From: Weissella coleopterorum
Lineage (GTDB): Bacteria > Bacillota > Bacilli > Lactobacillales > Lactobacillaceae
Direction: 5' to 3'
Length of the DNA: 64,000 nt
Assembly (NCBI RefSeq): GCF_011304355.1
Contig: NZ_CP049888.1
Span: forward strand, 682,001-746,000
Shown here in pieces: positions 46,107-54,065 of this stretch. A program made the position numbers and the translations under genes. Below the pieces are notes generated by a model, which made no database searches, was not told the DNA's origin, and was given only the letters and a program-made list of their open reading frames with translations. How positions within the stretch are numbered: the stretch's first letter is position 1; every line of letters begins with the position of its first letter.

Positions 46107-46817
46107 GTGCTTATAGAAAAGTTATGTCAACGAGGATACCGCTTAACAATGATTTTAAATAAATTAAGAATTCCACGACAAACTTATTATAATTGGATAA
46201 ATCATCATCCTTCACGACGTGAACAAGATGATCAACGTATTGGTAAAATAATGCTAAATATATGGCGTGATAATTATAAAGTCTATGGACGTCCATGTTT
46301 ACAAATGGCCTTACGGTCATTTGTGATTAGAATTGGTACGTCTCGTATAATTCGTTTAATGCATCAATTTAATATTCGTTCTCTTATGTGTCGCCGATTT
46401 AAAAAAACTGGAACGCATGTTGATTATGATCAGCGACCAAATTTAATAAAAAATTGTGATAAAAAAGTTTCAATCTGGAGAACTTATATTACTTATATAG
46501 AGGAATATCCAGGTCATTGGGTTTATTTAAGTAGTATTTATAGTGAAAGTAACCACAAAATTATTGCCTATAAAGTAGCAAATCAGATGACTAGTAATTT
46601 AGTAACAGATACATTGAAAATGGCATTATCACATCATAAAAGGCCGCAATTTATTCATTCTGATATGGGAAGTCAATATACCAGTAACCAATTTGAACAA
46701 TTACTCAAAAAAGTTAAAATACAACACTCGTATTCTCTCAAAGGTCATCCTTATGACAATGGACCAATTGAGGCCTTTCATTCAATTTTCAAACGTGAGT
46801 TTGTTTACCTAACTAAA
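46107..46817 (+). pseudogene. ISB OrfB, truncated by ISA
   Basis: About 235 residues match copy 1 up to REFVYLTK, then ISA begins. The first catalytic Asp is mutated (RTYITYIEEY instead of RTDITYIEEY), so the protein was dead independently of the truncation. Confidence 0.82.
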
Positions 46818-47004
46818 GGCTCCTATGTCAATAATTCGGACATAAAAATACGAATAAATTTTGAAAAACGTTTTAATTATTTAACGTACTGGTAAAGTAT
46901 GTGATTTATCTAAAAAAGTGCATCCTTTAATGTTTCCATGCCATTCTAAACAACCCGTCTATACTTATCGTTTTAAACGGGATATTAATATGATTTATTT
47001 GTAG

Positions 47005-47826
47005 CTACGCTACAAGGGAAATTCGATCACTGTTATACCAGCGAATATAGCTATCAATGCCAGCTATTGCTTCATGAATTGTCTTAAATTCTTGAAAATT
47101 AATGTATTCACGCTTCAAAATTGAGTGAAAGCTCTCAATTCTTGCGTTATCACCAGGTTGTCCTTTACGAGAATAAGAATGCTTAATCCCAAAACGAGTT
47201 AAAGTACTTTCAAATAAATCGCTTGTATACTGACTCCCCATATCGCTATGAATAATGCTTGGTTTAACAGACTTTACTGCGACTTGATTAATGACGTCGG
47301 TTGCTAATTCCTTAGTCATATGACTTCCAACTTTATAAGAAATAACCCGCCGGGTTACGGGATTGTACATACTAGCTAGATAAACCCAAGTATTTTTAAC
47401 GGGAATATACGTAATATCTGTTAAAAGAATATTGGATTGATCAGGTAATCCTTTAATTAGATTTGGTCGTTGATCATATTCAGTATGTGTTTTAGGCTTA
47501 TTAATTCGTTTAGTCATCCTAGACCTAATTTTTAAAGCGTACATCTGTTTATAAACCATACGCTGGCTAATTTTAATTTTTAACTGACGATTTAATAAAA
47601 TTGTTAATCGCGGGTATCCATACATAGGATATTTTAACCATGCATCTAATACCTTTTGCTTAATGAAATTGCGACGAAGAAGGGTGTTACCAGGCTTCCA
47701 ATGTATATAGCCATAATAAGTCGATCGTGGAATTCTGAGGACGTTCAAAATTTTAGTAATGCGGTGCCCAACCTGTAGATTGTCATTAATAATTTTTAAG
47801 GTAGGAATACGTCCTTTGATGATCAA
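47005..47826 (-). CDS. ISA transposase OrfB (copy 3)
   Basis: 273 residues with an intact DDE core (LLTDITYIP, HSDMGSQYTS, ARIESFHS). One difference from copy 2 is Asn for Lys in WKPGNTLL. Probably functional. Confidence 0.86.
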   Translation of the reverse strand: MIIKGRIPTLKIINDNLQVGHRITKILNVLRIPRSTYYGYIHWKPGNTLLRRNFIKQKVLDAWLKYPMYGYPRLTILLNRQLKIKISQRMVYKQMYALKIRSRMTKRINKPKTHTEYDQRPNLIKGLPDQSNILLTDITYIPVKNTWVYLASMYNPVTRRVISYKVGSHMTKELATDVINQVAVKSVKPSIIHSDMGSQYTSDLFESTLTRFGIKHSYSRKGQPGDNARIESFHSILKREYINFQEFKTIHEAIAGIDSYIRWYNSDRISLVA

Positions 47827-48074
47827 TTTTTCGCCATAAGCACCGCTGCTCGTTTTAAAATATTAAGTTCTTCTTTTAGTTGTTTATTTTCTTTAATCAA
47901 TGCCCTTTCATTTGCTGACAATACTTTCGTATTGTTAGGATCGGCTTGATTAACCCATTTAGAAACCGTTGAAGCACTAACGTTGTATTCTTTTGCTAAT
48001 GAATTAGCTGAACGACCAACTTTATGCAAGCTTACGATCGATTCTTTAAAGTCATTTGAATATTTGATAACCAT
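47823..48074 (-). CDS. ISA transposase OrfA (copy 3)
   Basis: 83 residues; differs from copies 1 and 2 by Ala for Val in the helix-turn-helix (NVSASTVSKW) and Asn for Asp in the coiled coil (EELNILKRA). Confidence 0.86.
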   Translation of the reverse strand: MVIKYSNDFKESIVSLHKVGRSANSLAKEYNVSASTVSKWVNQADPNNTKVLSANERALIKENKQLKEELNILKRAAVLMAKN

Positions 48075-48138
48075 AATAAAAAGCTCCTTTATGATGTATT
48101 ATATCGAACAATTTGTCCGTAATTCCATCATAGGAGCC

Positions 48139-48168
48139 ACTTTCTTTTTCTGGGGCGAATGGACATGA
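48139..48168 (+). pseudogene. 3' tail of a truncated phage gene
   Basis: The codons after ISA read TFFFWGEWT and a stop. Only nine residues remain; the upstream part is deleted. Confidence 0.35.
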
Positions 48169-48210
48169 TTTATCATTCTCTGGATATAGCATTGAAGAAT
48201 TAAATTAATA

Positions 48211-48262
48211 TTATAAATCACAGCGTCTACCATTTGTTGGGCGTTTTTTTGTAGGAGGAATT
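48211..48262 (+). repeat. Terminator/AGGAGG module, copy 1
   Basis: TTATAAATCACAGCGTCTAC, ...TTGGGCGTTTTTTT, GTAGGAGGAATTAATATG. The hairpin CGTCTACCA-TT-TGTTGGGCG with T7 is a terminator; a strong ribosome binding site and ATG follow but open only four codons. The same module recurs at 48972 and 49931. It runs directly into small-RNA copy C. Confidence 0.7.
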
Positions 48263-48293
48263 AATATGCTTAGGTTTAAATAGATAAACGTGT

Positions 48294-48416
48294 TATGCTT
48301 ACGCCAACGTCGGATGAGGTGTTTTATCGCAAGTATGGCATATCGAAATAATTCATCTGGCGTGGCCATTATAATTGTTCTAGACACAAGTGATAACTTC
48401 GGTTATCGCTTTTTGT
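48294..48416 (+). ncRNA. Repeated small-RNA unit, copy C (type I)
   Basis: TAGGTT (48271-48276), 17 bp, TATGCT (48294-48299) preceded by TGT. The stem pairs ACGTCGGATGA (48307-48317) with TCATCTGGCGT (48353-48363). The terminator AAGTGATAAC-TTCG-GTTATCGCTT has a UUCG tetraloop and one G-U pair, followed by T tract (48389-48416). Confidence 0.65.
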
Positions 48417-48451
48417 TTGTAAAATAATTAGGTTTAAATGATTATTAATGT

Positions 48452-48572
48452 TATGCTTGCCCCAACGTCAGATGTTATTATCCATCGAGAATCAACCTCG
48501 CAAAATAGCATCTGGCGTGGCCATTGAATTATCGTCCGGCACAAAAGTGATAACTTCGGTTGTCACTTTTTT
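48452..48572 (+). ncRNA. Repeated small-RNA unit, copy D (type I)
   Basis: TAGGTT (48429-48434), 17 bp, TATGCT (48452-48457). The stem is extended: ACGTCAGATGTTATT (48465-48479) pairs with AATAGCATCTGGCGT (48504-48518). An inner hairpin CGAG/CTCG sits in the loop. Terminator AAAAGTGATAAC-TTCG-GTTGTCACTTTT, T tract to 48572. Sequence changes relative to A and C preserve the pairing. Confidence 0.68.
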
Positions 48573-48609
48573 GTTTATTGGATAATTAGGTTTATGTAAG
48601 TATAAGTGT

Positions 48610-48737
48610 TATGCTTGCGGTGACGTCGGATAGCATCTTATTCCCCTAAAAAGCACTCTCTTTTTAAAAAGATTCCGGCGTCAACGGACAGCCGTCCATA
48701 ATAATGGAAAGCAGTGACTTATGTTGTTGCTTTTTTT
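48610..48737 (+). ncRNA. Repeated small-RNA unit, copy E (type II)
   Basis: TAGGTT (48587-48592), 17 bp, TATGCT (48610-48615). The stem pairs GACGTCGGAT (48622-48631) with ATTCCGGCGTC (48672-48682 region), followed by GGACAGCCGTCC. Terminator AAGCAGTGAC-TTAT-GTTGTTGCTT with T tract, ending near 48737. Nearly identical to copy B at 22265. Confidence 0.65.
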
Positions 48738-48772
48738 GTTTGTTTTAAGCTGTCACTATTACAATTAAGAGT

Positions 48773-48964
48773 ATGAAAATGAATAAATTTATCGGGGCTT
48801 TGTTGCTTATAAGTAGCATAGTATGCTTTATTATATATAAAGAGTTTAAAGGATTGATAGGTGTTTTTGAATCTCTTAACTATATAGTGGTAGCCAATTT
48901 GTTTGCTTCAGCAGGTATATTATGTTTGATAGCTGGGGTAATAATAATTTTTAGAGATAAATGA
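48773..48964 (+). CDS. Small two-helix membrane protein
   Basis: 63 residues: helix at about 6-22, polar loop, helix at 40-59, basic end FRDK. It sits between small-RNA copy E and the second terminator module, as an isolated cassette. No family recognised. The upstream Shine-Dalgarno sequence is weak (TTAAGAG). Confidence 0.55.
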   Translation: MKMNKFIGALLLISSIVCFIIYKEFKGLIGVFESLNYIVVANLFASAGILCLIAGVIIIFRDK

Positions 48965-48971
48965 AACAAAT

Positions 48972-49020
48972 AACAGCGTCTGATTAAATTCAGGCGTTTT
49001 TTTGTAGGAGGAATTAATAT
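48972..49020 (+). repeat. Terminator/AGGAGG module, copy 2
   Basis: AACAGCGTCTGATTAAATTC, AGGCGTTTTTTTGTAGGAGG, AATTAATATG. The hairpin (GCGTCTGA/TCAGGCG) is a variant of copy 1, with compensatory changes. It follows the small membrane-protein gene and runs into small-RNA copy F. Confidence 0.7.
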
Positions 49021-49046
49021 GTTTAGGTTTAAATTGATAAACGTGT

Positions 49047-49172
49047 TATGCTTGCGCAGACGTCGGATATCATATCTCTTTATATTAAGCATAACTCTCT
49101 TTTTAAAAAGATTCCGGCGTCAACGGACAGCCGTCCATAATGGAAAGCAATGACTTATGTTGTTGCTTTTTT
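49047..49172 (+). ncRNA. Repeated small-RNA unit, copy F (type II)
   Basis: TAGGTT (49024-49029), 17 bp, TATGCT (49047-49052). The stem pairs GACGTCGGAT (49059-49068) with ATTCCGGCGTC (49111-49121). Terminator AAGCAATGAC-TTAT-GTTGTTGCTT, T tract to 49172. The methyltransferase ribosome binding site follows 15 bp later. Confidence 0.65.
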
Positions 49173-49199
49173 GATATAATCTATTTTTGGAGGTAGGTT

Positions 49200-49928
49200 A
49201 TGACAAATATATATGATAATGAAAAATTCTTTGATGAATATTCAAAAATGAACCGAAGTAAAGAAGGTTTAAAAGGGGCTGGTGAATGGGAGGCTTTGAA
49301 AAAAATACTGTCCGAATTACAAAACAAAACCATGTTAGATTTAGGAAGTGGTTACGGGTGGCATAGTATTTATGCTGCTGAGCAAGGAGCTAAATACGTG
49401 TTAGGTATTGATAGCTCTGAAAGAATGTTAGCTACTGCTAAGCAGAAAAATAAATATAATAATGTTGAATTTAAGAATGTCGATATTAATAACTTAGAGT
49501 CATTGGACACTAAGTTTGATTTAGTATTTAGTTCGCTAGCTCTTCATTATATAGAGGATTTTGAGAAGGTGGTTGACGGCGTAAATTCTCTTCTAAATTC
49601 AAAGGGAGAGTTTATTTTTTCAGTCGAACATCCAATATTTACATCTGAGGGAACGGAACAATGGGTTTTAAATGACGATGGTTCTATTAAATATTTCCCC
49701 GTTGATAGGTACTTTGATGAAACAGTAAGGGAAACTAATTTTTGGGATACTCCAGTAACTAAGTATCATCGTACATTAGAAACATATATTGAAACTTTGA
49801 TTAGACACGGATTTTCAATACAGCATTTAATAGAACCTACGCCACCAGTTTCAATGTTAGATATTCCTGGCATGAAGGACGAATTCCGTCGTCCAATGAT
49901 GCTGATTATATCGGCAAAGAAAATATAG
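49200..49928 (+). CDS. Class I SAM-dependent methyltransferase
   Basis: This 242-residue protein has motif I MLDLGSGYGWHSIYAAEQGA, the acidic motif II (VLGIDSSERM) and motif IV region FDLVFSSLALHYIEDF, all of the UbiE/Methyltransf_11 type. The substrate is not evident. It is a single-gene cassette between small-RNA copy F and terminator module copy 3. TTGGAGGTAGG precedes the ATG. Confidence 0.85.
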   Translation: MTNIYDNEKFFDEYSKMNRSKEGLKGAGEWEALKKILSELQNKTMLDLGSGYGWHSIYAAEQGAKYVLGIDSSERMLATAKQKNKYNNVEFKNVDINNLESLDTKFDLVFSSLALHYIEDFEKVVDGVNSLLNSKGEFIFSVEHPIFTSEGTEQWVLNDDGSIKYFPVDRYFDETVRETNFWDTPVTKYHRTLETYIETLIRHGFSIQHLIEPTPPVSMLDIPGMKDEFRRPMMLIISAKKI

Positions 49929-49930
49929 AT

Positions 49931-49980
49931 TATAAATCACAGCGTCTAACATTTGTTAGGCGTTTTTTTGTAGGAGGAAT
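49931..49980 (+). repeat. Terminator/AGGAGG module, copy 3
   Basis: TATAAATCACAGCGTCTAAC, ATTTGTTAGGCGTTTTTTTG, TAGGAGGAATG. Stem CGTCTAACA/TGTTAGGCG. Here the ribosome binding site leads into two small open frames rather than a small-RNA unit. Confidence 0.7.
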
Positions 49981-49990
49981 GTAATGAAGA

Positions 49991-50098
49991 ATGAGTGCTG
50001 ATTATAGAAAGCTTGAAGATGAAATCATTAATAGATTAGATAAGGAGAAACAGGAAGATGAAACAGAATCTATTAAACAAGATGATGAATGCAAATGA
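49991..50098 (+). CDS. Small phage protein (35 residues)
   Basis: MSADYRKLEDEIINRLDKEK... ends DDECK; highly charged. Ribosome binding site TAGGAGGAATG lies upstream. It overlaps the next frame. Function unknown; existence as a gene is uncertain. Confidence 0.4.
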   Translation: MSADYRKLEDEIINRLDKEKQEDETESIKQDDECK

Positions 50099-50207
50099 TA
50101 TTAATAGTCCTGATTACGTTTTTGAGTATGGATCTAACATTGAATTTATATCAATAATTTCTGGAAGTGGCAAACAATATACAAGGAATGACAATATAAA
50201 TGGTTAG
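50058..50207 (+). CDS. Small phage protein (49 residues)
   Basis: MKQNLLNKMMNANDINSPDY... ending RNDNING, overlapping the HNH start by 8 bp (ATGGTTAG). AAACAGGAAG is a plausible ribosome binding site. Typical of small unassigned late phage genes. Confidence 0.45.
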   Translation: MKQNLLNKMMNANDINSPDYVFEYGSNIEFISIISGSGKQYTRNDNING

Positions 50208-50625
50208 TAATTTCATAACAGATATGCAGACAGTTGCCAACGATCGTAGACATAAAGCATTTAGTAATGTTAGCCATGTCAAACAATATCCAACTGAAGA
50301 TGAAGTGATTCAGTTCTATCATTCAAAGGAGTGGAGACGGATTCGCCAATCAGTGTTAGAACGTGACCACGGTATAGATCAATGGGAATTAACAGAGCGT
50401 GGCAGACTCATACCGGGAGACACGGTGCATCACATAGTGGAGATACGAGAGCATTGGGAGTTGCGCAATGACATAGATAACCTTGAAACAATTAGTAAAG
50501 GTAATCATAATCGTGAACATATTGAAAAAGGTAATAAAAATTTAAATAAAAGTCGTCATAAAATTGATAATTTTAAAGTTAAAAATTCGGTAAAATCTAG
50601 AGATGTTCAGGATGAAATTTTCTAG
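50200..50625 (+). CDS. Phage HNH endonuclease
   Basis: This 141-residue protein carries the HNH fold: VHHIVEIREHWELRNDIDNL and the following NHNREH. In HK97-like phages such nucleases sit next to the terminase genes and are needed for DNA packaging or cos cleavage. Here the restriction-modification genes separate it from the small terminase. Confidence 0.87.
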   Translation: MVSNFITDMQTVANDRRHKAFSNVSHVKQYPTEDEVIQFYHSKEWRRIRQSVLERDHGIDQWELTERGRLIPGDTVHHIVEIREHWELRNDIDNLETISKGNHNREHIEKGNKNLNKSRHKIDNFKVKNSVKSRDVQDEIF

Positions 50626-50907
50626 TCCCCCCCTATCAATTCCAGATAAGTTTTATTTTTTTACTATTGAACGGGTCAGCCCGTACCGTACACAAACAAC
50701 GATTTCAAAACAATTTACTTTTAAAAGATACGTTAATGGCTATGGGCCGGGGTTATACTCTTGAAAATAATCAAATATTGATGTTTTTTATTGTTTTAAA
50801 TTGTATATTTTTGTATTAAATTGTATTTAAACGTTTCTTTTTGTATTATTTTTGGGTTAAACTAACAAAGTCATTAAATATAATTTGTTTAGAATGTGGG
50901 TATAAAA
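50626..50907 (+). promoter_or_regulatory. Upstream region of the restriction-modification operon with phased TTGTAT boxes
   Basis: No gene in 282 bp. A hairpin ACGGG-TCAG-CCCGT lies at 50671-50684. TTGTAT starts at 50801, 50811, 50821 and 50841, exactly one or two helical turns apart. TATAAT (50879-50884) is the probable -10. The boxes may bind a regulator or bend the DNA. Confidence 0.5.
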
Positions 50908-52908
50908 ATGTCAGTAAAATGGACTCTTGAAAGTGACGTTAATGATTGGGTAAAAGATCAATTAAAAGCAATTAAATTAAAAAAACATGTTGATTGGAAC
51001 GAAGAATCTAGTATGAGTGATTATTTGAAAGAATCACTCAAGGGATCCGCAAAAACAAAACGTAAAACTAATTTTGGTAAACCTGATTTTCATATTGAAA
51101 AATATAAAATACCAGTTATTTTTGAAGATAAGGTTAAGTTAAACAAATTAATTGCAAAAAATAAAGATGGCATAAAGATGGATGATACATCCATAGCTAA
51201 CTTCGCTGTGAATGGTGGATTATATTATGCACAGAGTATGATTTCGTCGGAAAAATACCATGAGGTAGTAGTGGTTGGTGTTGCTGGAGATTCAGAAGAT
51301 AATGTTGAGGTTGATACTTATTTTGTTTTCTCTGATCAAATTGAACCAAAACATCTTACTGAATATAAAACATTGGACTTCCTTCAATCTGAAGAATCTT
51401 TTGACGATTTTTATAAGAATGTGACTGTTACCGAAGAAGAAAAGCACCAAATCCTTATTAATACGAAGGAACAATTAGCAAAACACGCTAAAAATTTAAA
51501 TAAATTAATGAATAATAACGCAATTAATGTCGAACAACGCGTTGTTTATGTATCTGGAATGTTACTCTCTATGCAAGATATATATAAGAATGATAAATTT
51601 CTGCAAAGAGGATTAGTTCCAGATGATCTTATTGGAGCACAGACAGATAGTAAGCGTGATGGATCACAAGTATATGAACAAATTGAAGAATTTTTGAGAG
51701 CTAGAGGAATACCTGACGACAAGTTGAAGATCATGTTAGGACAATTTAAAAATGTTATTCAACTAGATGATGGGCGTGATGAATTAATTGAACTAGATAA
51801 AAACGTTTCGAAATTAATCACAGAATCAAAAGCATCAATTACCAAGCAAATATTTGTCTATATTTTTGAAAATATTTTTAAATCAATTGATGGTACAAGT
51901 TCTTTGGATATTATGGGAGAAATGTATTCCGAATTTTTGAAGTATGCACTGGGTGATGGTAAAGAAATCGGAATTGTTCTAACTCCGCCATATATTACAA
52001 AGATGATGGCTGAAATTTTAGATGTCAATAAAGATTCAAAGGTTATGGATCTAGCCACTGGATCGGCTGGATTTTTAATTGCATCTATGGAACGGATGAT
52101 AAGTGACGCAAATAATTCATTTGGTAAAAAGACAGAAAATGCTGCTAATAAAATTGAAGATATCAAACGTAATCAATTATTAGGAGTTGAGTTAGATTCC
52201 AAGATGTATACGTTAGCTGCTACTAATATGATTCTACGGGGTGATGGTTCTGCGAATATTCAAAAGGGTAGTTCTTTTGACCGTCCTGAAAGTTTGTACA
52301 CTAACTTTGGCGCAGATAGACTTCTCTTAAACCCGCCATTTAGTTATGACGAAAATGGGATGCCCTTTATAGCATATGGATTAGATCATATGGAAAGCGG
52401 ATATGCGGCTATTATTATTCAAGATTCTGCAGGTAGTGGTAAAGCTTCAAAAACAAATAAACATATTTTGAAAAGTAACACTTTATTAGCAAGTATTAAA
52501 ATGCCTACTGATACATTTATGCCAAGCGCTGGAGTTCAAACATCTATATATGTTTTTGAAGCGGGTAAGCCACATGATTATGATAATACTGTTAGATTTA
52601 TTGACTTTAGGAATGATGGTTATAAACGGACTAAGCGGGGAATAACTGAAATTGATCATCCGTTAGAACGATATCAGGATATTATTAAAATTTATAAAGC
52701 TGGAAAAAATGCTAAATTGTGTGAACACTCAGAATTGTGGAATTTAGAAGATATAGTTCTAGATGATCAAATTGACATCAATGGGAATGATTGGAATTTT
52801 GAACAACATCAAGTTATTGATACTACACCAACTGAAGAAGATTTTATGAAGACAGTAGGAGATTATCTGAGTTGGGAAGTTAGCCAATTATTAAAGGCTG
52901 GTGAATAG
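50908..52908 (+). CDS. Restriction-methylase subunit, BcgI-like (type IIB/IIG style)
   Basis: This 666-residue protein fuses a nuclease-like N-terminus (GKPDFHIE... VIFEDKVK, a PD-(D/E)xK pattern at about 58-75) to a helical linker and an N6-adenine methylase: SAM motif DLATGSAGF (about 380) and catalytic NPPF (about 474). With the separate specificity subunit next to it and no HsdR, it resembles BcgI-type systems that cut and methylate through one polypeptide. ATG 50908 is preferred over GTG 50896. Confidence 0.78.
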   Translation: MSVKWTLESDVNDWVKDQLKAIKLKKHVDWNEESSMSDYLKESLKGSAKTKRKTNFGKPDFHIEKYKIPVIFEDKVKLNKLIAKNKDGIKMDDTSIANFAVNGGLYYAQSMISSEKYHEVVVVGVAGDSEDNVEVDTYFVFSDQIEPKHLTEYKTLDFLQSEESFDDFYKNVTVTEEEKHQILINTKEQLAKHAKNLNKLMNNNAINVEQRVVYVSGMLLSMQDIYKNDKFLQRGLVPDDLIGAQTDSKRDGSQVYEQIEEFLRARGIPDDKLKIMLGQFKNVIQLDDGRDELIELDKNVSKLITESKASITKQIFVYIFENIFKSIDGTSSLDIMGEMYSEFLKYALGDGKEIGIVLTPPYITKMMAEILDVNKDSKVMDLATGSAGFLIASMERMISDANNSFGKKTENAANKIEDIKRNQLLGVELDSKMYTLAATNMILRGDGSANIQKGSSFDRPESLYTNFGADRLLLNPPFSYDENGMPFIAYGLDHMESGYAAIIIQDSAGSGKASKTNKHILKSNTLLASIKMPTDTFMPSAGVQTSIYVFEAGKPHDYDNTVRFIDFRNDGYKRTKRGITEIDHPLERYQDIIKIYKAGKNAKLCEHSELWNLEDIVLDDQIDINGNDWNFEQHQVIDTTPTEEDFMKTVGDYLSWEVSQLLKAGE

Positions 52909-52909
52909 T

Positions 52910-54028
52910 ATGGTTAAATTTAAAACATTTAAATTATCTGATTTTTTTAAAATTTTTTCCGGCAAGCAGCCTGATATTCATAACAGATTTGACACAAAAA
53001 AAGAAAATATGGTTAATACTATTACTGGTGCAACAACTAATAATGGCGTAAACTTTTATTCTTATTCAGAAAAATATAATATTGATGAACTTACTATTTC
53101 GAAAGATGGAGAATATGCTGGGACTGTCTTTTTGCAAACTAAGCCGTTTATTTTGGGTGGTCACGTTTTAGGTGTTTTTGGCAAATTTTATATTTCTAAT
53201 GAAGCGAAATTGTATATAGCAAGTTCCGTTATGAAGCGAAGAGAGTTATGGCGCGGCGCTGATAGGCCATCTGTCCAAAAAAAGAGGCTAGAAAATTTAG
53301 AATTAGAATTACCTGTCACATCAGACGGAGAACCTGATTTTGAGTATATGTCCGAATACGTAAAACGCATCGAAGCCGAATACGTAAAACGCATCGAAGC
53401 CGAATACGTAAAACGCATCGAAGCCTACTTGACAGTTTTAGGGTATCCGGATGTAGAATCAGTTAGACTGACACAGGCTGACAAAGAGGTATTATCTATG
53501 CACGCAAGTGCAGGTTTTGAAAAATATGAATTACGTTATTTATTCGATCATATAGTTCAAGGACGAAGATTAAAGAAAGATGATCAAATTAAAGGGAATA
53601 TACCATTTATTATGTCTGGAACAACAAATTTAGGTATAGTCGACCATGTTTCGAATCCAAATAAGGTGGCGCCTAAAAATTCTATAACAGTAGATATTTT
53701 TGGGAATTCCTTTTATCGTAATTTTGAATATGGTTATGGTGATGATACTGGAGCGTATTGGAATGAAGATAATAAATATAATCCATTTGTTATGGAATAT
53801 ATATCTGTAGTTATTAAAAAAACGTTATTAGGCAAGTATTCTTATGGTAAAAAGCTACGTTCATCTAAATCATTAGATATAAAAATTAAATTACCTATTG
53901 ATGAAAATAAATTGTTGAACATCGAATTAATGGAAAATTATATTAAGGTAATTCAAAAGAAAACTGTATTAAAGTTGAAAACAGAATTAGATAATAAATT
54001 AAAATTATATGAAGAAGCCTCAAAATGA
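52910..54028 (+). CDS. Specificity (S) subunit of the restriction-modification system
   Basis: This 372-residue protein contains two target-recognition half-domains: residues 1-150 (KTFKLSDFFKIFSGKQPD... KKRLENLELELP) and about 195-350 (KYELRYLFDHIVQG... SSKSLDIKIKLP), joined by a helical spacer that carries three perfect repeats of EYVKRIEA. It specifies the bipartite DNA target. The start lies one base after the upstream stop. A terminator hairpin overlaps its last codons. Confidence 0.83.
   Translation: MVKFKTFKLSDFFKIFSGKQPDIHNRFDTKKENMVNTITGATTNNGVNFYSYSEKYNIDELTISKDGEYAGTVFLQTKPFILGGHVLGVFGKFYISNEAKLYIASSVMKRRELWRGADRPSVQKKRLENLELELPVTSDGEPDFEYMSEYVKRIEAEYVKRIEAEYVKRIEAYLTVLGYPDVESVRLTQADKEVLSMHASAGFEKYELRYLFDHIVQGRRLKKDDQIKGNIPFIMSGTTNLGIVDHVSNPNKVAPKNSITVDIFGNSFYRNFEYGYGDDTGAYWNEDNKYNPFVMEYISVVIKKTLLGKYSYGKKLRSSKSLDIKIKLPIDENKLLNIELMENYIKVIQKKTVLKLKTELDNKLKLYEEASK
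53354..53425 (+). repeat. Three perfect 24-bp repeats in the S-subunit spacer
   Basis: GAATACGTAAAACGCATCGA plus AGCC is repeated three times without a mismatch, in frame, encoding EYVKRIEA. It lies exactly in the spacer between the recognition domains, where repeat number is known to change target spacing in EcoR124-type enzymes. Confidence 0.95.
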
Positions 54029-54040
54029 GGCTTCTTTTAT
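54011..54040 (+). terminator. Terminator of the restriction-modification operon
   Basis: GAAGCCTC-AAAAT-GAGGCTTC followed by TTTTATTTT; it overlaps the end of the S gene. Confidence 0.85.
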
Positions 54041-54065
54041 TTTATAAAGGAAGGAGGTGATTAAA

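Larger units (their letters stand above)
45841..46817 (+). mobile_element. ISB copy 2, truncated at both ends
   Basis: It begins inside orfA (ADFKERIVKLYLEG) 13 bp past the glsB terminator and ends inside orfB where ISA copy 3 starts. Neither terminal repeat is present. Confidence 0.85.
46818..48138 (-). mobile_element. ISA copy 3, 1321 bp, at the prophage boundary
   Basis: Complete terminal repeats. The flanks differ (AAA on the left, ACT on the right), so there is no target duplication. The rest of ISB is absent on the right, where phage DNA begins. This marks a deletion or recombination between two ISA copies. Confidence 0.9.

Noticed and set aside
49021..49150. A small basic peptide (KRFRRQRTAVHNGKQ) encoded in the small-RNA units
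   Set aside because: The frame is open to an ATG only in copy F; copy B has a stop just upstream and the type I copies lack it. Conservation follows base pairing, not codons.
50908..54028. Classic type I restriction system (HsdM-HsdS)
   Set aside because: There is no HsdR, and the methylase subunit carries its own N-terminal PD-(D/E)xK-like region, so a BcgI-like reading fits better.
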